Assembly: GCF_030867095.1 (NCBI RefSeq)
Contig: NC_081831.1
Location: forward strand, 64,990,716-65,054,715
Source of the DNA: Alligator mississippiensis
Lineage: Eukaryota > Chordata > Crocodylia > Alligatoridae
Reading direction: 5' to 3'
Length of the DNA stretch: 64,000 nucleotides
The notes under the pieces are model-generated. The model ran no database searches, was not told the DNA's origin, and was given only the letters and a program-made list of their open reading frames with translations. Shown here one piece after another: positions 49,675-61,440 of this stretch (positions are counted from its first letter, which is position 1; every line of letters begins with the position of its first letter). The position numbers and the translations under genes were made by a program.

Positions 49675-49790
49675 AAAGGTGAGGTGACAGGCTGAAGGTC
49701 TCACAGCAATTTAGTGGCAGAGCCTGGTATGAAAGCCAGGTCCTTGGTCTACCAGCTTGGGTGCTTAAGCCTGCTCTACCCTAGAGGTTG
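49675..49790 (-). repeat. MIR-like SINE
   Basis: GGTGAGGTGACAGGCTGAAGG, CTCACAGCAATTTAGTGGCAGAGCC and GAAAGCCAGGTCC follow the MIR order in complement (gtgacttgcccaaggtcacacagc...gtggcagagc...aacccaggtct). The downstream CTTGGTCTACCAGCTTGGGTGCTTAAG corresponds to the tRNA-related head. Confidence 0.7.
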
Positions 49791-50034
49791 GTCGGTTAAT
49801 ACATTTACAGATTTTAAACCCAGGGGGACCTTTCTGTGTTATGAGGACAGAGAAACCACCTGCCAGACTTTGGGTGTCTCAGCTTGATATGCCTTGAGAA
49901 GCTGCTCTGCTGCATATTTTACTGACTTCAAGTGGAGTGGAGGGTGCTTAGCACCTATAGTCTAAAGTTGGGCATGTAATAATAAAACAAAGCGCACCAG
50001 ATTAAAGGCTGCCCGTGCTGAAAGCTTAGAACAC

Positions 50035-50115
50035 AAGAGTCACGCAGCAAGGCAGGGCCTGACTCGGGAGTGGAACCCAGGGCTGTCCTGGCCACATGCC
50101 CATCATCCCTCCTTA
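50035..50115 (-). repeat. MIR-like SINE fragment
   Basis: AGTCACGCAGCAAGGCAGGGCC, GAGTGGAACCCAGGGCTGTCCTGG match the complement of the MIR core and the adjacent part of its head. It is shorter than the copy 300 bp upstream and separate from it. Confidence 0.6.
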
Positions 50116-51117
50116 TGGACTGTCTGGAGAAGCTGATGTAATCCCAACTAATTCTTGATCTCCATGGAAATGTCTCAAGGCTGAGATTGCTGTTGCTATA
50201 AATAGCCTCCTGGATTTTTTTTTTGTTGCTGTCACATAAAATATTAATTTACATTTGGATTCTTGGCTTCCCCATGCACTGTCATCAGAGGTGTTTCTAT
50301 TGGTGGGACACTTCTTGTGAAGGTGTTGTCATACTATTAGAGAAATAAACTGTAGCTACTTGGAATAGCTGCAGTAATAAAACTGGAGGTGGAAGGGGTG
50401 GGTGCATGAAACTGTCCAGGCAGATTCTGCTCTCAGCAAGATATTACACTTATGTCTTTTTTTTTAATAGCTCAAATTGCTAAAACCTTTTTGGAAACAT
50501 CCCTCTTAACTTATGGCAATGAAAATACTGCAGGAGTTGTTAGCAAAGGTCTGCCTCTGGCAATGTCAGATGACATGATAACTCTACTGCACACACAGAG
50601 TTCAGATGCAGATGACACATTCGTGAAGAAATGCTGCCAAGTCACTGCTCATTTGTTTTCATTTTTTTAAGTATTATTGCTGCTGTTATTACTTTCTGTT
50701 ACCTAGATACTGGAAAACTTACAATCCTGGCTCAGACCCAGAAGGGTAAATTAGGTATCTTAGCAGGAGGTAAGTAGAATTTAGGGGCTGACGTCATTAA
50801 AAAGAAGAGTCTGAATAACGCAGTTCCAATGGATGCAAAATTCCCTTGGCAGCTATATCATTCAGCACCTAAATTTTGACCTGAAAAAGTTCACAGGCAT
50901 CTAAGCTTGGGCTTCTGAGCATGTACAGAAGCATCCTACTCTAACAGCTACAAAGCATTTAACCACAGCCTAAACTGCTGTGATCCAAAAGAGAAGTAAA
51001 GTGGTGTCCAGACTCTGTGTAACTCTCCAAGAGCCCCAATCCTTTAGGCATGCTCAAAGCTCACCCAGTAGCAATGAGTTCAGTATAAACTACAGTGCCC
51101 ATGACCAGTCTCCCAAA

Positions 51118-51200
51118 AAAGACCAAACCAGAGGCAGCCTAATGGTTAGGGCATTCAGTTGGGAGGATGGAGCCTGGTTCCTTGCTCTTGGTATTAAGTC
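51118..51200 (+). repeat. tRNA-derived SINE fragment
   Basis: GCCTAATGGTTAGGGCATTCAGTTGGGAGG is a good tRNA-like head (A box TGGTTAGGGCATTCAG). It is followed by a decayed B-box region (GAGCCTGGTTCCTTGC). No cloverleaf can be folded, so it is a SINE and not a tRNA gene. Confidence 0.6.
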
Positions 51201-51689
51201 TAGTTTTCAGGCAAAAAGGATGTTTTATGCATTTTACACTGGCCTCCCTCTCCTTCTTCATTTGGGATTGGGAGGTTATGGTCCCAATCCTCTTGGTTCC
51301 ATGAATCTTGCATTCTTGACTGCCCCAGGTACATCCACACTTCTCAATTATAGTGCCAGGTGGTGCTGTAATAAGGCAGGCTGTGCCAGCTCTGCACATG
51401 CTACATCCTGAACTGGAAGTGGCATAGCTGCCTTTTTGTGGGGCTGTGTGACTGCTGGTAAGCTCTGCCTCTTGGGAAAGTGGAGGTCACTGGCAAGCAT
51501 GCAGGTCTGCATGAAGATGGCTCTGGTTTGGCAGGTGTTATGTGCAGTGTGGACATGGCATGTCTTGGTACAGGACCGCCTAGCACCATAACCAAGCAGT
51601 TCAGACTAGTATTGCTACCCAAAGTGGGCCAGCTTCTCAGGGAAGGTGCCCCACTCAGCCTGTTCTATAGCAGTGGGAGGATAATGTGG

Positions 51690-51772
51690 GTTTGAAACCC
51701 TGGAGACAGAGGGCAGCCCAAACCCCAAGTTTTCCAGTCTCTTGGTAAGTACTCTGACTAGGAGCCTTTTGT
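51690..51772 (-). repeat. tRNA-derived SINE fragment, reverse
   Basis: On the minus strand CCTAGTCAGAGTACTTACC (A-box-like) is followed by GAGACTGGAAAACTTGGGG and GGGTTTCAAACCC (B-box-like). It probably belongs to the same family as the plus-strand fragment 500 bp upstream, in opposite orientation. Confidence 0.5.
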
Positions 51773-54548
51773 ACAAAAGACCACTGAGCACCTACTCTCA
51801 GAGGAGAACTGAGTGGTCTGGAGCCTGAGTGGCTGAGCTAACATCCAGCCCTGAGTTGAGTATTTGCATTCGAGAGAGGGGCAGGAACCTATTTGGATCA
51901 AGCTCTCTTCCCTGCTGGGATATGGCCTCTTCATTTTTTAACACTGATCTTTACCCTTTTTTTATTTGTTTTTAACGGGTCACAGACAACTTCGCTTAGC
52001 TCCTTTCCAGTCTCTGTGCCATATCATGCTCTCACCAAAGAAGCCTCGTGGTTTATGCAGAATGTTTCTTTTCAAAGTGCAGTGTTGAGAATGCATGCAC
52101 AGGCATTCAAAACTTCATTGTCTGAGTGACATTTTACTACCACAGATCTCACTCTCTGAAACCACGTTCTCAGGCTGCTGCCAGTGGATGACTCCATCTC
52201 TGTTTCCTCTCCTTCTGCCCCTGAAATCATTTGCTTCTTTGAAATCATTTATGTTACCTGTGCGCCAGGCCAGCTGTAATGGCTGTCTTAACTAAAGTTG
52301 AAATCTAAAAGAAAAAGCGTTTCTAATGACAGTCACAGGGAAAAAGTAACTACATCAAGCATGTAAATGTCTGTGCTGGAAGCCACTTGCTAACACAATC
52401 AATTTCCAAATGCTGACAACTTGTGCTGCTTGACCACATGCAACACGTTGCTTTTGATGTCTGATCCAGACTGCTCTGAGGGTGGACTAAAGGCCTTGTA
52501 CAAGGTCACAAGATATGGCTGCTTCAGTGAAAACAAACTCACTTTGCCAAATGCTCTTACAATTTGCATCCCCTTGATTTAGGCATATCATGCTGATAAG
52601 CTTCCTCTGATGTTTGCGTAAGATGTTTCTATTCAGCCACATTTTCATTTCTGCAAAACAACATGCTATCCTGACTTCGGTGTCAGGAAGGTTCTAGCAA
52701 TGCTTGGGGAAAGACCACCTTTGGGAGATAAAAAAGAGCTGTTTTCAGCATTGTTCCACTTTAGCAATTGCAGGATTAATAGGCAGCTGTTGGACTTGAT
52801 GATAGCCACTATTTGAAAATTTTCTTCTGAGGCTCTCCTGGATCTGATCCACTTCTCGCTGAATACAGCAGAAGTCTTTCTATTGCCTGGAGGGAGGGGG
52901 AAAATAGGCTGGCACTGCAGAATGTGGTTTATTTTATAGCAACTGTCCTTTCTCAAGTGACAAAACAAGGGAAGTTGGTGCAAGATAACACACCACTCTT
53001 CTGCAGTGCCGTGATCACTCACTTGGTGAATTCTGTTAGTTGCTGCAGTTGGGTAGTGTTGATGAGATAGTGGGCTATATCCCTTGAGGTGCATATTCCC
53101 TCATGCACTGGGCTAGTGGGTGGCAATAAAGCAACCTGTGTAGACAGACCATCATAGTTAAAAGTGTCCCTTAATCCTTTAAAGGGACACTGTCAGCCTA
53201 AACATCATAGGAGATACCCTGGCCCCATGGAAGTCACTGAGACAATGACTGTTAACTTCTACCCAGTCACATATGGTTAAAGCAGTACTCCTTACCCGTT
53301 ATAAATGGAAACTTAATAAGAGGAAATAGAGGGCTTTAACAATCTCCTTCCCATTTTGTATTACATTCATTTTGGTCAGTGACACAAGCTAACTGCGTTT
53401 CCTCTTCTTTCTGCTTCGTGTCTTTACCTGGCTTTAATGCACTAGCCCAAGGCTGCCAGGTTTGCACTGCAAGCACTCCAGGTGGTGGTTTACAGCCAAA
53501 CAAAAGCTGCTTCTAATTTGAAAGAGAAATCCGGCAAATTTGCAAATTGGTTGCAAATATGAGAGAGCTCTGTTGGTCTTTACCTTCATAATATTGAACC
53601 TGATCTTCAAAGCAGGCCATGGGTAGGACTCGAGCTACCTCAGTGATTGCATCACTGTCCACCATCCACCACAGCAGCTGGGTCTGTGACAAAGCAGCTG
53701 TGATTACACAGCAAAGCCTTCCCCCTTGATAAAGACAGCGTGATTTGGATAAATAGGGTAAAATGTCAAACAAAACAAGACCTATAAACCTATGATGTGA
53801 GAGTGGCTCTGTGATGCCCTCTTAGAGGTTGCCTGTGCAGAGCCAATACTGGCTGCTATAGAAAAATCAAAGGTTGAGGTAGGAAGGGGGGTGCCCAAGA
53901 TAACCACCAGGGCAGGAAATCCTGGATTCAGACCTGAGGGTAGTGACATGAAGACATGGGTCACCTGCCTCCAGCAGGCCCTTCTACAATTGTCATGGCC
54001 CTTGGCACATAAAGTGAATCTGGGAGTTTCCCTCATGGATTCTCCTTCCCGCTCCTAGCCATCTACCTACATTTTTCCCATATGCAAGGTAGGCCTAAAT
54101 GAACATCCCTCCAGTAATATTACACTTTTCTATTGGCCTGCAGTTAACACCTCTATTTGTTGGAGGAGCTCTTAATTTGTGGGACAATTTTTTTGTTAAC
54201 GTCAAGTTTGATTTCCCTTTGGAATCAGCCTGTGGGAGAGGGTTAGGGATACTCTGATTTTTGTCTTCAGGCAGAATGGGTCACTTTTGTCAGGTGTCAC
54301 AGGCTGCTGAGTTAGCACATTTGTAACTATTCAGAAGTTTAATAACAATAAAGATTAAATTTAAACAAACATTTGAAAAAACAGCTGACAGACTGCAGTA
54401 GCACTTTTGGGAGTCCTGAAGAAGGCTGGCATTTCTCTGTGGAGACACTATACACCTATATAGCACCAAGGACAGCAGGGCATGACTGGTACCACAACAT
54501 AAATATGAATTAAATATATGCTGCCTATTCAACTATATTGATGCTCAC

Positions 54549-54775
54549 TGGCCATGTCTACATGACACGCTTACTACACAGTAGCTCATTACTACTGTGT
54601 AGCACTTCATTACTACTGCACAGTAGCATTGCAGGGCGTGAACTGGGCCATGAAGCTGCTGCGCAGCAGTAATGAGCTACTGTACAGTCAGCATCACTAT
54701 GAAGCTGTGCCAGGATGCTACTGCGCAGTAATGCCAGCTACTGCAGCATTACATCTGGGCTGCATTTGGAGCCAG
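54549..54775. mobile_element. Palindrome-rich MITE-like element
   Basis: A left end reading GGCCATGTCTACATGACACGC leads into a nest of palindromes. CTACACAGTAG (54574-54584) pairs with CTACTGTGTAG (54592-54602) across a 7-base loop. CTGCTGCGCAGCAG at 54656-54669 is a perfect 14-bp palindrome, and TACTGCGCAGTA recurs near 54719. The words ACTACTG and GTAATGAGCTAC recur throughout. The right end is not clear, so the family is not assigned; it is non-coding. Confidence 0.6.
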
Positions 54776-57225
54776 GCTTAGCTAGAGACAGCACAGAACA
54801 CAGGGTGGGGCTGGATAGGGTGTAGAGCACCCCCACCACTACCACTGTCCCTGGGTGGGCCCAAGTCCCTGCAGAGCCCAGCTGAGAGGGCAGGTCTGGA
54901 GTCCCCTCCCTCCCCCTGCCTGGACAGCTGCAGACTGGCCGCAATCAGAGAGGAGGGGAGGATGAGTTCCTGAGTATGGAAGGGAAGAGAGGAGATTCTT
55001 ACTTGCTTTGAGGACTTATAAAGAAGTCTCCAGCTGCTCTTCCACAGCCAGCAGTGGCATGGGTGAGTGAAAGGGGGTCCATCCATAGCACTGCGCCCCT
55101 CCTGGATCCACCTTTGGTGTTGGCATTCTGAAGCTCGTGCTACGGGAGACTTGTCGGTGGTCTGACATTGGCACACAGCTGTGCTACCATTGTGGCAGAA
55201 GCAGTTAATCAGATACAACCCTAATTTGGGAATGTGCTGAAAACATTAAGCCTTTCTTTTCCACTTTAAATACAGAGCCTACTTCCATTGTAAACTCTTT
55301 TCATGCTTGCAGTCAACTCCCAGAGGTGTGATTCCATCCGGCAGGGGGCAGTGGAGGACATGGCCAGAGCAGTCACCAACCAGATGCATGTGAAAATGGG
55401 TACAGGGACAAAACCCCCAAAGCTGAGAGGCTCCCTAAAGATGGGCTCTGTCCTCAGAAGTCCACAGGGAGGAAGGACTCAGGAGATTCCTTTTGCTTTG
55501 AAAAACATTTTGAGAAGCTACAGGGCAAAGTTACAGGGTGAGGCTGCATCCTGTGCCATGGATAATGCCAGGTGTTTGAGACCTGGCCTTGCTGTCTAGT
55601 GCACAAGCACAGCTCTAGACCGATGCAGAAATAGTCAGGTATCCACTGATTGCGGGAGAAAGCAGCCTGGCATGGGCTCTTTGCACAATCTGCCAGTCAC
55701 TGATTTGCAAGCCAGGGGGAAGGCAGGTCAGGGAAAGGAAAACAAGAGCAACAAGCAGAAAAGAGAGGATCTTTCTAAACAAAAGACAAGGCAAGATGAC
55801 ATAAACCAAACAAAACCCTGCCCAGCCCATGGGTTAGCCCACTCCTTAGAAACCCATTAGTGCTCCCACCACTCTGTGACTGTTCCTCTGCCAGGAGAGG
55901 GAATGGGAAGGTGGAGTTAAACTCCTCTGTACCCTGGACAAGCTAATGCCTCTGCCCTCTGCCCCACTTCCTTTTCCAGACCATTTTAATAAATAACCCT
56001 AGGTATCTCCAGCATAGAGAGATCATTGTGAAGTTTGAAGTTATTCTTTTAATCTGATAGGAGTCTGATACTACCATAGATGTTCAAGCAAAGAAAGAGT
56101 AACAATTTAGACTTGACATATAGTAAAGCATAAATAACTTCAGGTGAGTGGGCTAGGAGGCCTGCTTTAGCACTGGCACGTGTGCTTTCAGTTACTGAAG
56201 TGCAGAACAGAAAAGGGAGGTACTTGTTTAAAGCAAAATAAATGCATCAGAGGGCATGTACCCAGCATGTTTTAAGTAGCTGTAATGCCTCTCCAATTGC
56301 ATGCCTACTGCCATCAGTGGGAACATGGTGCACTGTTGTGCTTAACACTTAGCCGTCTAGTACCACAGGACCCTGGGATGTACACAGGTCCTTAAGAACA
56401 TTTATGTAATATTTCCACTATGATTAACCAACAAGCTCTTAACCTTGAGGGCCAATAGAGGGTGACATCTCAGACTGTGAAAACTTGTGTGCTTAAAAGA
56501 TGTGGCTGAGTTAAAAACTGTAGATGGAAAAACACCCAAGAGCTGAATAAACATCCTTCCTTAAGCTGTATTTTGCCACCAACTCCATGTCTTTGCTTTT
56601 TGTACTTGGACAGTTAAAACAGTTGAGAAATGCCCAAGGGAAGGTTTGAATCCCCAGAAAAATCATTTTCCATGAAGTTTTAATGGCCTCAGCAGAGTAT
56701 TTCTGGTACTCTTCTGTGCTGTAAAAGGCCTGCTCACTAAAACATGAGGGTTTGACTTATGTCATAAAGAGAGGAAGGGCATGTCGCATTGCACTGCCAT
56801 CTGTATTGATTTGGAATGCAAATATTTCCCCAGACGGCTCTTGGCACCACGGGGCTGCCCATCACAGAGTGCTGGCCTGGCAGGCCCCAGTTGTTCAAAG
56901 GGACACGTAGTCCTGTTGAAGTCACATGGAGGTAACCATCCTTATCTGAAGAGTATTTGCCACCTGGGATAACAGGCTACGCCACTACAGGTGACTCTAT
57001 GTTGGAACTAGACACCCCCCCCCCGGGGACCACAGTAGCACGGGAGAGGGAGGGGTGGGTCTGGGATCCCCTGCTATAGTGGAGTCCTGGATAAAGATGC
57101 GCAGTCAGAGAGAGCTGTTATTCTTATTTCTATCCATGTTTGGGATGTATGTGGCTCCATCTCCTTCCCCCCCACCCCCGCAAGCCCCAGCCCCAGCACC
57201 CAGACACCGTTGCAGCCAGGGATAC
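54776..57225. other. Non-coding, no gene recognised
   Basis: Contains a minus-strand 146-codon and a 98-codon plus-strand open frame (55303-55599) without known motifs. TCCGGCAGGGGGCAGTGG at 55337-55354 resembles a CTCF core. Polypyrimidine-then-CAG acceptor-like sequence at about 55290-55312 precedes the 98-codon frame, but no homology supports an exon. An 8-C run then GGGG sits at 57016-57028. Confidence 0.5.
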
Positions 57226-57470
57226 AACTAGAACAAGGGTCAGCAACCCCTGGCACGGGTGCCACAGCGTGGCATGCAAAGGCATTTTGCTTGGTACATG
57301 CACCTCAGGGTGGATGGCAAGGAAGGGGCCAGGGCTTCACTGCCACAACAAGTATCAGGCCCCTCACAGCTCCCCAGTCCTCTGCCCCTGGCATGCCAAC
57401 ATCTTACAAGTCAAGGTTGCTGGTGTTTCTGGCAGTCTGCCCAAAAACACTGCTGACCCCTAAGCTAAAG
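57226..57470. mobile_element. hAT-like MITE
   Basis: The element proper is 57234-57462 (229 bp). The left end CAAGGGTCAGCAACCCC and the right end ACTGCTGACCCCTA form an inverted repeat of the hAT class usually read as CAGGGGTCAGCAACC. Flanks AACTAGAA (57226-57233) and AGCTAAAG (57463-57470) match at 5 of 8. It also holds the GTGCCAC...GTGGCA sub-terminal motif typical of these elements. No transposase frame. Confidence 0.7.
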
Positions 57471-57653
57471 GATGTGCCTAAGAGAGGCCCTAAGGTTCTT
57501 TGGTGCGTAGCTGCTGATGGCACCAAGCCCCTTTCTGCCTGCCCTGGCCGTGCCCACCTGCGGCATGGGGCATCCAAGGAGGTGGCTGGGGCAAGGGACA
57601 GCTCAGGCCCCTCTGCTTTGGCCAGTCTATAAGATGCATCTCTACCCTCTACT

Positions 57654-57656
57654 GTA

Positions 57657-57688
<32 letters not shown>

Positions 57689-57960
57689 CGTGCACATGCA
57701 CACATGTGGAGGGGTGTGGGTGTGTGTGCAGGGCTCTGTGCGTGGAGGGGTGTGTGCATGTGGAGGGCTCTCTGTGTGTGCAGGACTGTGTGTGCATGTG
57801 TGCTTGGAAGCTTGTGAGTGTGCAGAGGGCTCTCTGTGTGTACAGAGCAGTGTGTGGGTGTGCATGTGCAGGGCTCTGTGTGTGTGTGCGTGTGTGTGTG
57901 TGCGTGCATACGGCTCTCCATGTATACAGAGGTGTGCGTGTGTGTGCATGTGCAGGGCTC

Positions 57961-57992
<32 letters not shown>

Positions 57993-58896
57993 GAGGCGGT
58001 GTGCATGTGGCAGGCTCTCCGTGTGTGCAGGGTTGTGTGTGTGTGTGTGTGTGTGTGGAGGTGATGTGCATGCGGAGGGCTCTCACTGTGTGCAAGGCTG
58101 TGTGTGCAGGGCAATGTGTGTGGGGGGTAAGGTGTGTTTGTGTGCAGAGGGCTCTCCTTCTGTGCAGGGCCGTGTGTGTGTGGAGGGGTGTGCGTGCGGC
58201 GAGCTGTCGACATGTGCAGGGCCGTGTGTGTGTGTGTGGAGGGGGTGTGCGTGTGGCGGGCTGTCCATGTGTGCAGGGCTCTGTGTGTGTGTGTGTGTGC
58301 GTGTGTGTGTGGAGGCGGTATGCGTGCGGTGGGCTGTGCATGTGTGCAGGGCCGTCCGTGTGTGTGTGCGCATGTGTAGGGGTGTGCGTGCGGTGGGCTG
58401 GCTGTGTGTGCAGGGCCATGTGTGTGTGTGTGTATGTGTGGAGGGGTATGCATGTAGCAGGCTGTCCATGTGTGCAGGGCCGTGTGTGTGTGTGCACGTG
58501 CACGTGTGTAGGGGCGTGCATGCGGCGGGCTGTCCGTGTGTGCAGGGCGGTGTGTGTGTGCATGTGTGGAGGGTGTGTGCGCAGCGGGCTGTCCATGTGT
58601 GCAGGGCCGTGTGTGTGTGTGTGTGGAGGGGTGTGCGTGCGGCGGGCTGTCTGTGTGTGCAGGGCCGTGTGTGTGTGTGTGTGTGGAGGGTGTGCGTGCA
58701 GCGGGCGGTCCATGTGTGCATGGCCATGTGCACGTGTGTGTGTGTAGGGGTGTGCGTGCGGCGGGCTGTCTGTGTGTGCATGGCCGTGTGTGTGTGTGTG
58801 TAGGGGTGTGCGTGCGAAGGGCTGTCCGTGTGTGCAGGGCCGTGTGTGTGCATGTGTGGAGGGTGTGCGTGCGGTGGGCTTCCCATGTGTGCAGGG

Positions 58897-58934
<38 letters not shown>

Positions 58935-59230
58935 CCGCGTTTGTGGAGGGTGTGCATGCGGCGGGCTGTCCGTATGTGCATGGTGTGTGTGTGTGTGTGT
59001 GCGTGTGTGTGGAGGGGTGTGCGTGCGGAGGGCTGTCCGTGTGTGCGTGTGTGTGTGCGTGTGCGTGTGTGGAGGGTGTGTGTGCGTGTGTGTGGAGGGT
59101 GTGCGTGCGGCGGGCTGCCCGTGTGTGCAGGGCCGTGTGTGTGCGCGCGCGTGTGTATGTGTGTGTGTGTGTGTAGGGTGTGCGTGCGGCGGGCTGCCCG
59201 TGTGTGCAAGGCCGTGTGTGCGCGCGCGCG
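57654..59230. repeat. 1.6-kb (TG)n-rich minisatellite abutting the CpG island
   Basis: An array of about 25 imperfect units. In the distal half (58.4-58.9 kb) they are mostly 54-62 bp long, each made of a (TG)n stretch, GGAGGGGTGTGCGTGCGGCGGGC, then TGTCCGTGTGTGCAGGGCC. The proximal half is more divergent (GGGCTCTCTGTGTGTGCAGGG). The array ends in CGCGCGCG just before the GC-rich promoter. Long open frames on both strands (up to 601 codons, His/Thr-rich on minus, Cys/Val-rich on plus) follow from the repeat and are not genes. Alternating TG/CG is prone to Z-DNA and to length change. Confidence 0.92.
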
Positions 59231-59255
59231 TGCGAGGAGGCGCCGCCGCCCCCCG

Positions 59256-59300
59256 GGGCCGGGCCGGGCCGGGCCGGGCCGGGCTGGGCTGGGCTGGGCC
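59256..59300. repeat. (GGGCC/GGGCT)9 pentanucleotide repeat
   Basis: Nine 5-base units, five GGGCC followed by three GGGCT and a last GGGCC, then GGGGG. Runs of three G with two-base spacers can fold into a G-quadruplex on the plus strand. It lies in the promoter or the 5' untranslated region. Confidence 0.93.
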
Positions 59301-59327
59301 GGGGGAGGTGCCGGCCGGGCTCTGCCT

Positions 59328-60030
<703 letters not shown>

Positions 60031-61104
60031 TAGTATGAGGAGCAGCCAAGGTATAACCCAGGATGGGGGGTGTCATCTTGTTATATTTCCCTCTCCTCAC
60101 AAAGACACTCCTAGGAAGAGAATTGGGGGGAGGGGACCAAGCTCCCAGGGTCACCACTGAAAGCAGAGGGAAGCCTGGGGGAAAGAGGAAAGAGGGGAGC
60201 ACAGTATGGGGCCACAGGTGAGGGGTGGGCACTCCTCATTGTGAGCCCTTGGGTCTCCTCCTCCCCCCCCCACCCTTCCTTAATATAACGTCCACCTTTG
60301 GATGAAACATTCCAGGTCTGGTCCTTGCCCAAAAGTGAACTCGATAGGGGAGTTCGAAGGTAGGAAGAATCCAGCTGCTTTTTTGGAAGGGAGAAGAGGA
60401 GAGTGATGCTTCCTGTATTTGGCTTTGAAAGCTCCTGGCCCTGTCCACCTGCGCATGTCTGGGCTATCCCGAGGACACAGGCCTGCTCTCGCTGCTGTTC
60501 CATTTCTCCTTTCTGTTTTAAAAACATTAGGGAGTTGCATCAAAAGCTGATGGGAGGACGTCAGGATTGCACCCAAGAGTGCAAAGTAACCGAGTTCGGG
60601 TTGCATGTGGACTCTTAATGCTCTCTTTTTGGGCATGTGCATGACAGTCGCCCCTGGCTTGCAACATGCAGCTGACACACACCCACTTGGCTTCTTTTTT
60701 TTTGCAGGGACATTAGCCTTTTATCTGTTTCATCCACTGTTTTGCACTTGAGGAAGGCTGCTGGCAAGGGGTCTTGGTCTAGCAAACACACCCACCAGAA
60801 ATTTCACTTGCTTAGTTTGAATAGGGATGTGAATGTTAGTAAAGTTACTAACAGGCTTAGGTGTTTACCAGGTTGGCTCTTCAGTTATTGAAAAGAGAGA
60901 AAAGAATTTGCTTGTAACACATCTCCCTCTAAGCTTGTTTGTATCATGATAGCACCAACAGGCCCTCAGTTGTGGTCAGGGCCATGCTATGTTAAATGCC
61001 AGATAAACACACAGTAATAGTCCCTACAGCAGAGTGCTTACGGTTTAAATAGTCAGACTAAGTGTGCCAAGAGAGGGGAAAAAAAGGTCTAAAGAGGTGA
61101 AATG

Positions 61105-61200
61105 AAATGCTTACAGTCACACAGCAGGTCAGTGGCAGAGCTGATGGGAGACTCCAGGTCTTCGAGGAGCCCTGGCCTCTAGACTATGCTGCCTTCCCTA
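61105..61200 (-). repeat. MIR-like SINE fragment
   Basis: CTTACAGTCACACAGCAGGTCAGTGGCAGAGC then GGGAGACTCCAGGTCTTC matches the MIR core in complement (gGTCACACAGCaaGTcaGTGGCAGAGC...AACCCAGGTCT). The tRNA-like head follows in CTAGACTATGCTGCC. Confidence 0.75.
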
Positions 61201-61225
61201 AGCTAATGAAGATGTGCTTGAGTAA

Positions 61226-61440
61226 CAGGCGTTTAACCTTTTTGCCAGGCATGCCACAAATTAGTCCTGCGCTCTTTCCAAGTGCCGCTGCAGTCCCTTT
61301 CCCTTATGCGATCTGATGCTCTGCTTCTGCTCTGTCCTATCTGCCACTTTTCTGCCTGTCCCCTCCCCAGCATGTGTGTACTGCACACAGAGGCTGCCCA
61401 TGTCCCTTACAGCACCAGTGCTACGGGTTGGCCACCCCTG
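61226..61440. mobile_element. Possible hAT-like MITE in intron 1
   Basis: The right end GGGTTGGCCACCCCTG is a standard hAT terminus (complement CAGGGGTGGCCAACCC). A possible decayed left end is CAGGCGTTTAACC at 61226, but the two 8-base flanks do not match, so only the right border is reasonably certain. Confidence 0.4.

Larger units (their letters stand above)
45298..54548. other. Non-coding with SINE relics and a CTCF-like site
   Basis: About 9 kb without a supportable exon. Recognised items are MIR-like relics at 47630, 49675 and 50035, tRNA-SINE fragments at 51118 and 51690, and a strong CTCF-like motif at 48131. A further repeat may lie at about 48375-48780, with short ends resembling GCAGACAGGCC and GTAGACAAGGCC, but its borders are not clear. 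Open frames such as 45269-45667, 48375-48767, 50980-51411 and 52666-53094 lack known features, and some overlap the SINE relics. Confidence 0.5.

Noticed and set aside
51118-51772. tRNA genes
   Set aside because: A/B-box-like sequence is present, but no cloverleaf with paired acceptor and anticodon stems can be formed; SINE relics fit better.
55303-55599. Possible internal exon with an upstream acceptor-like CTTGCAG
   Set aside because: The 98-codon frame has no recognisable protein similarity and the acceptor lacks a strong polypyrimidine tract.
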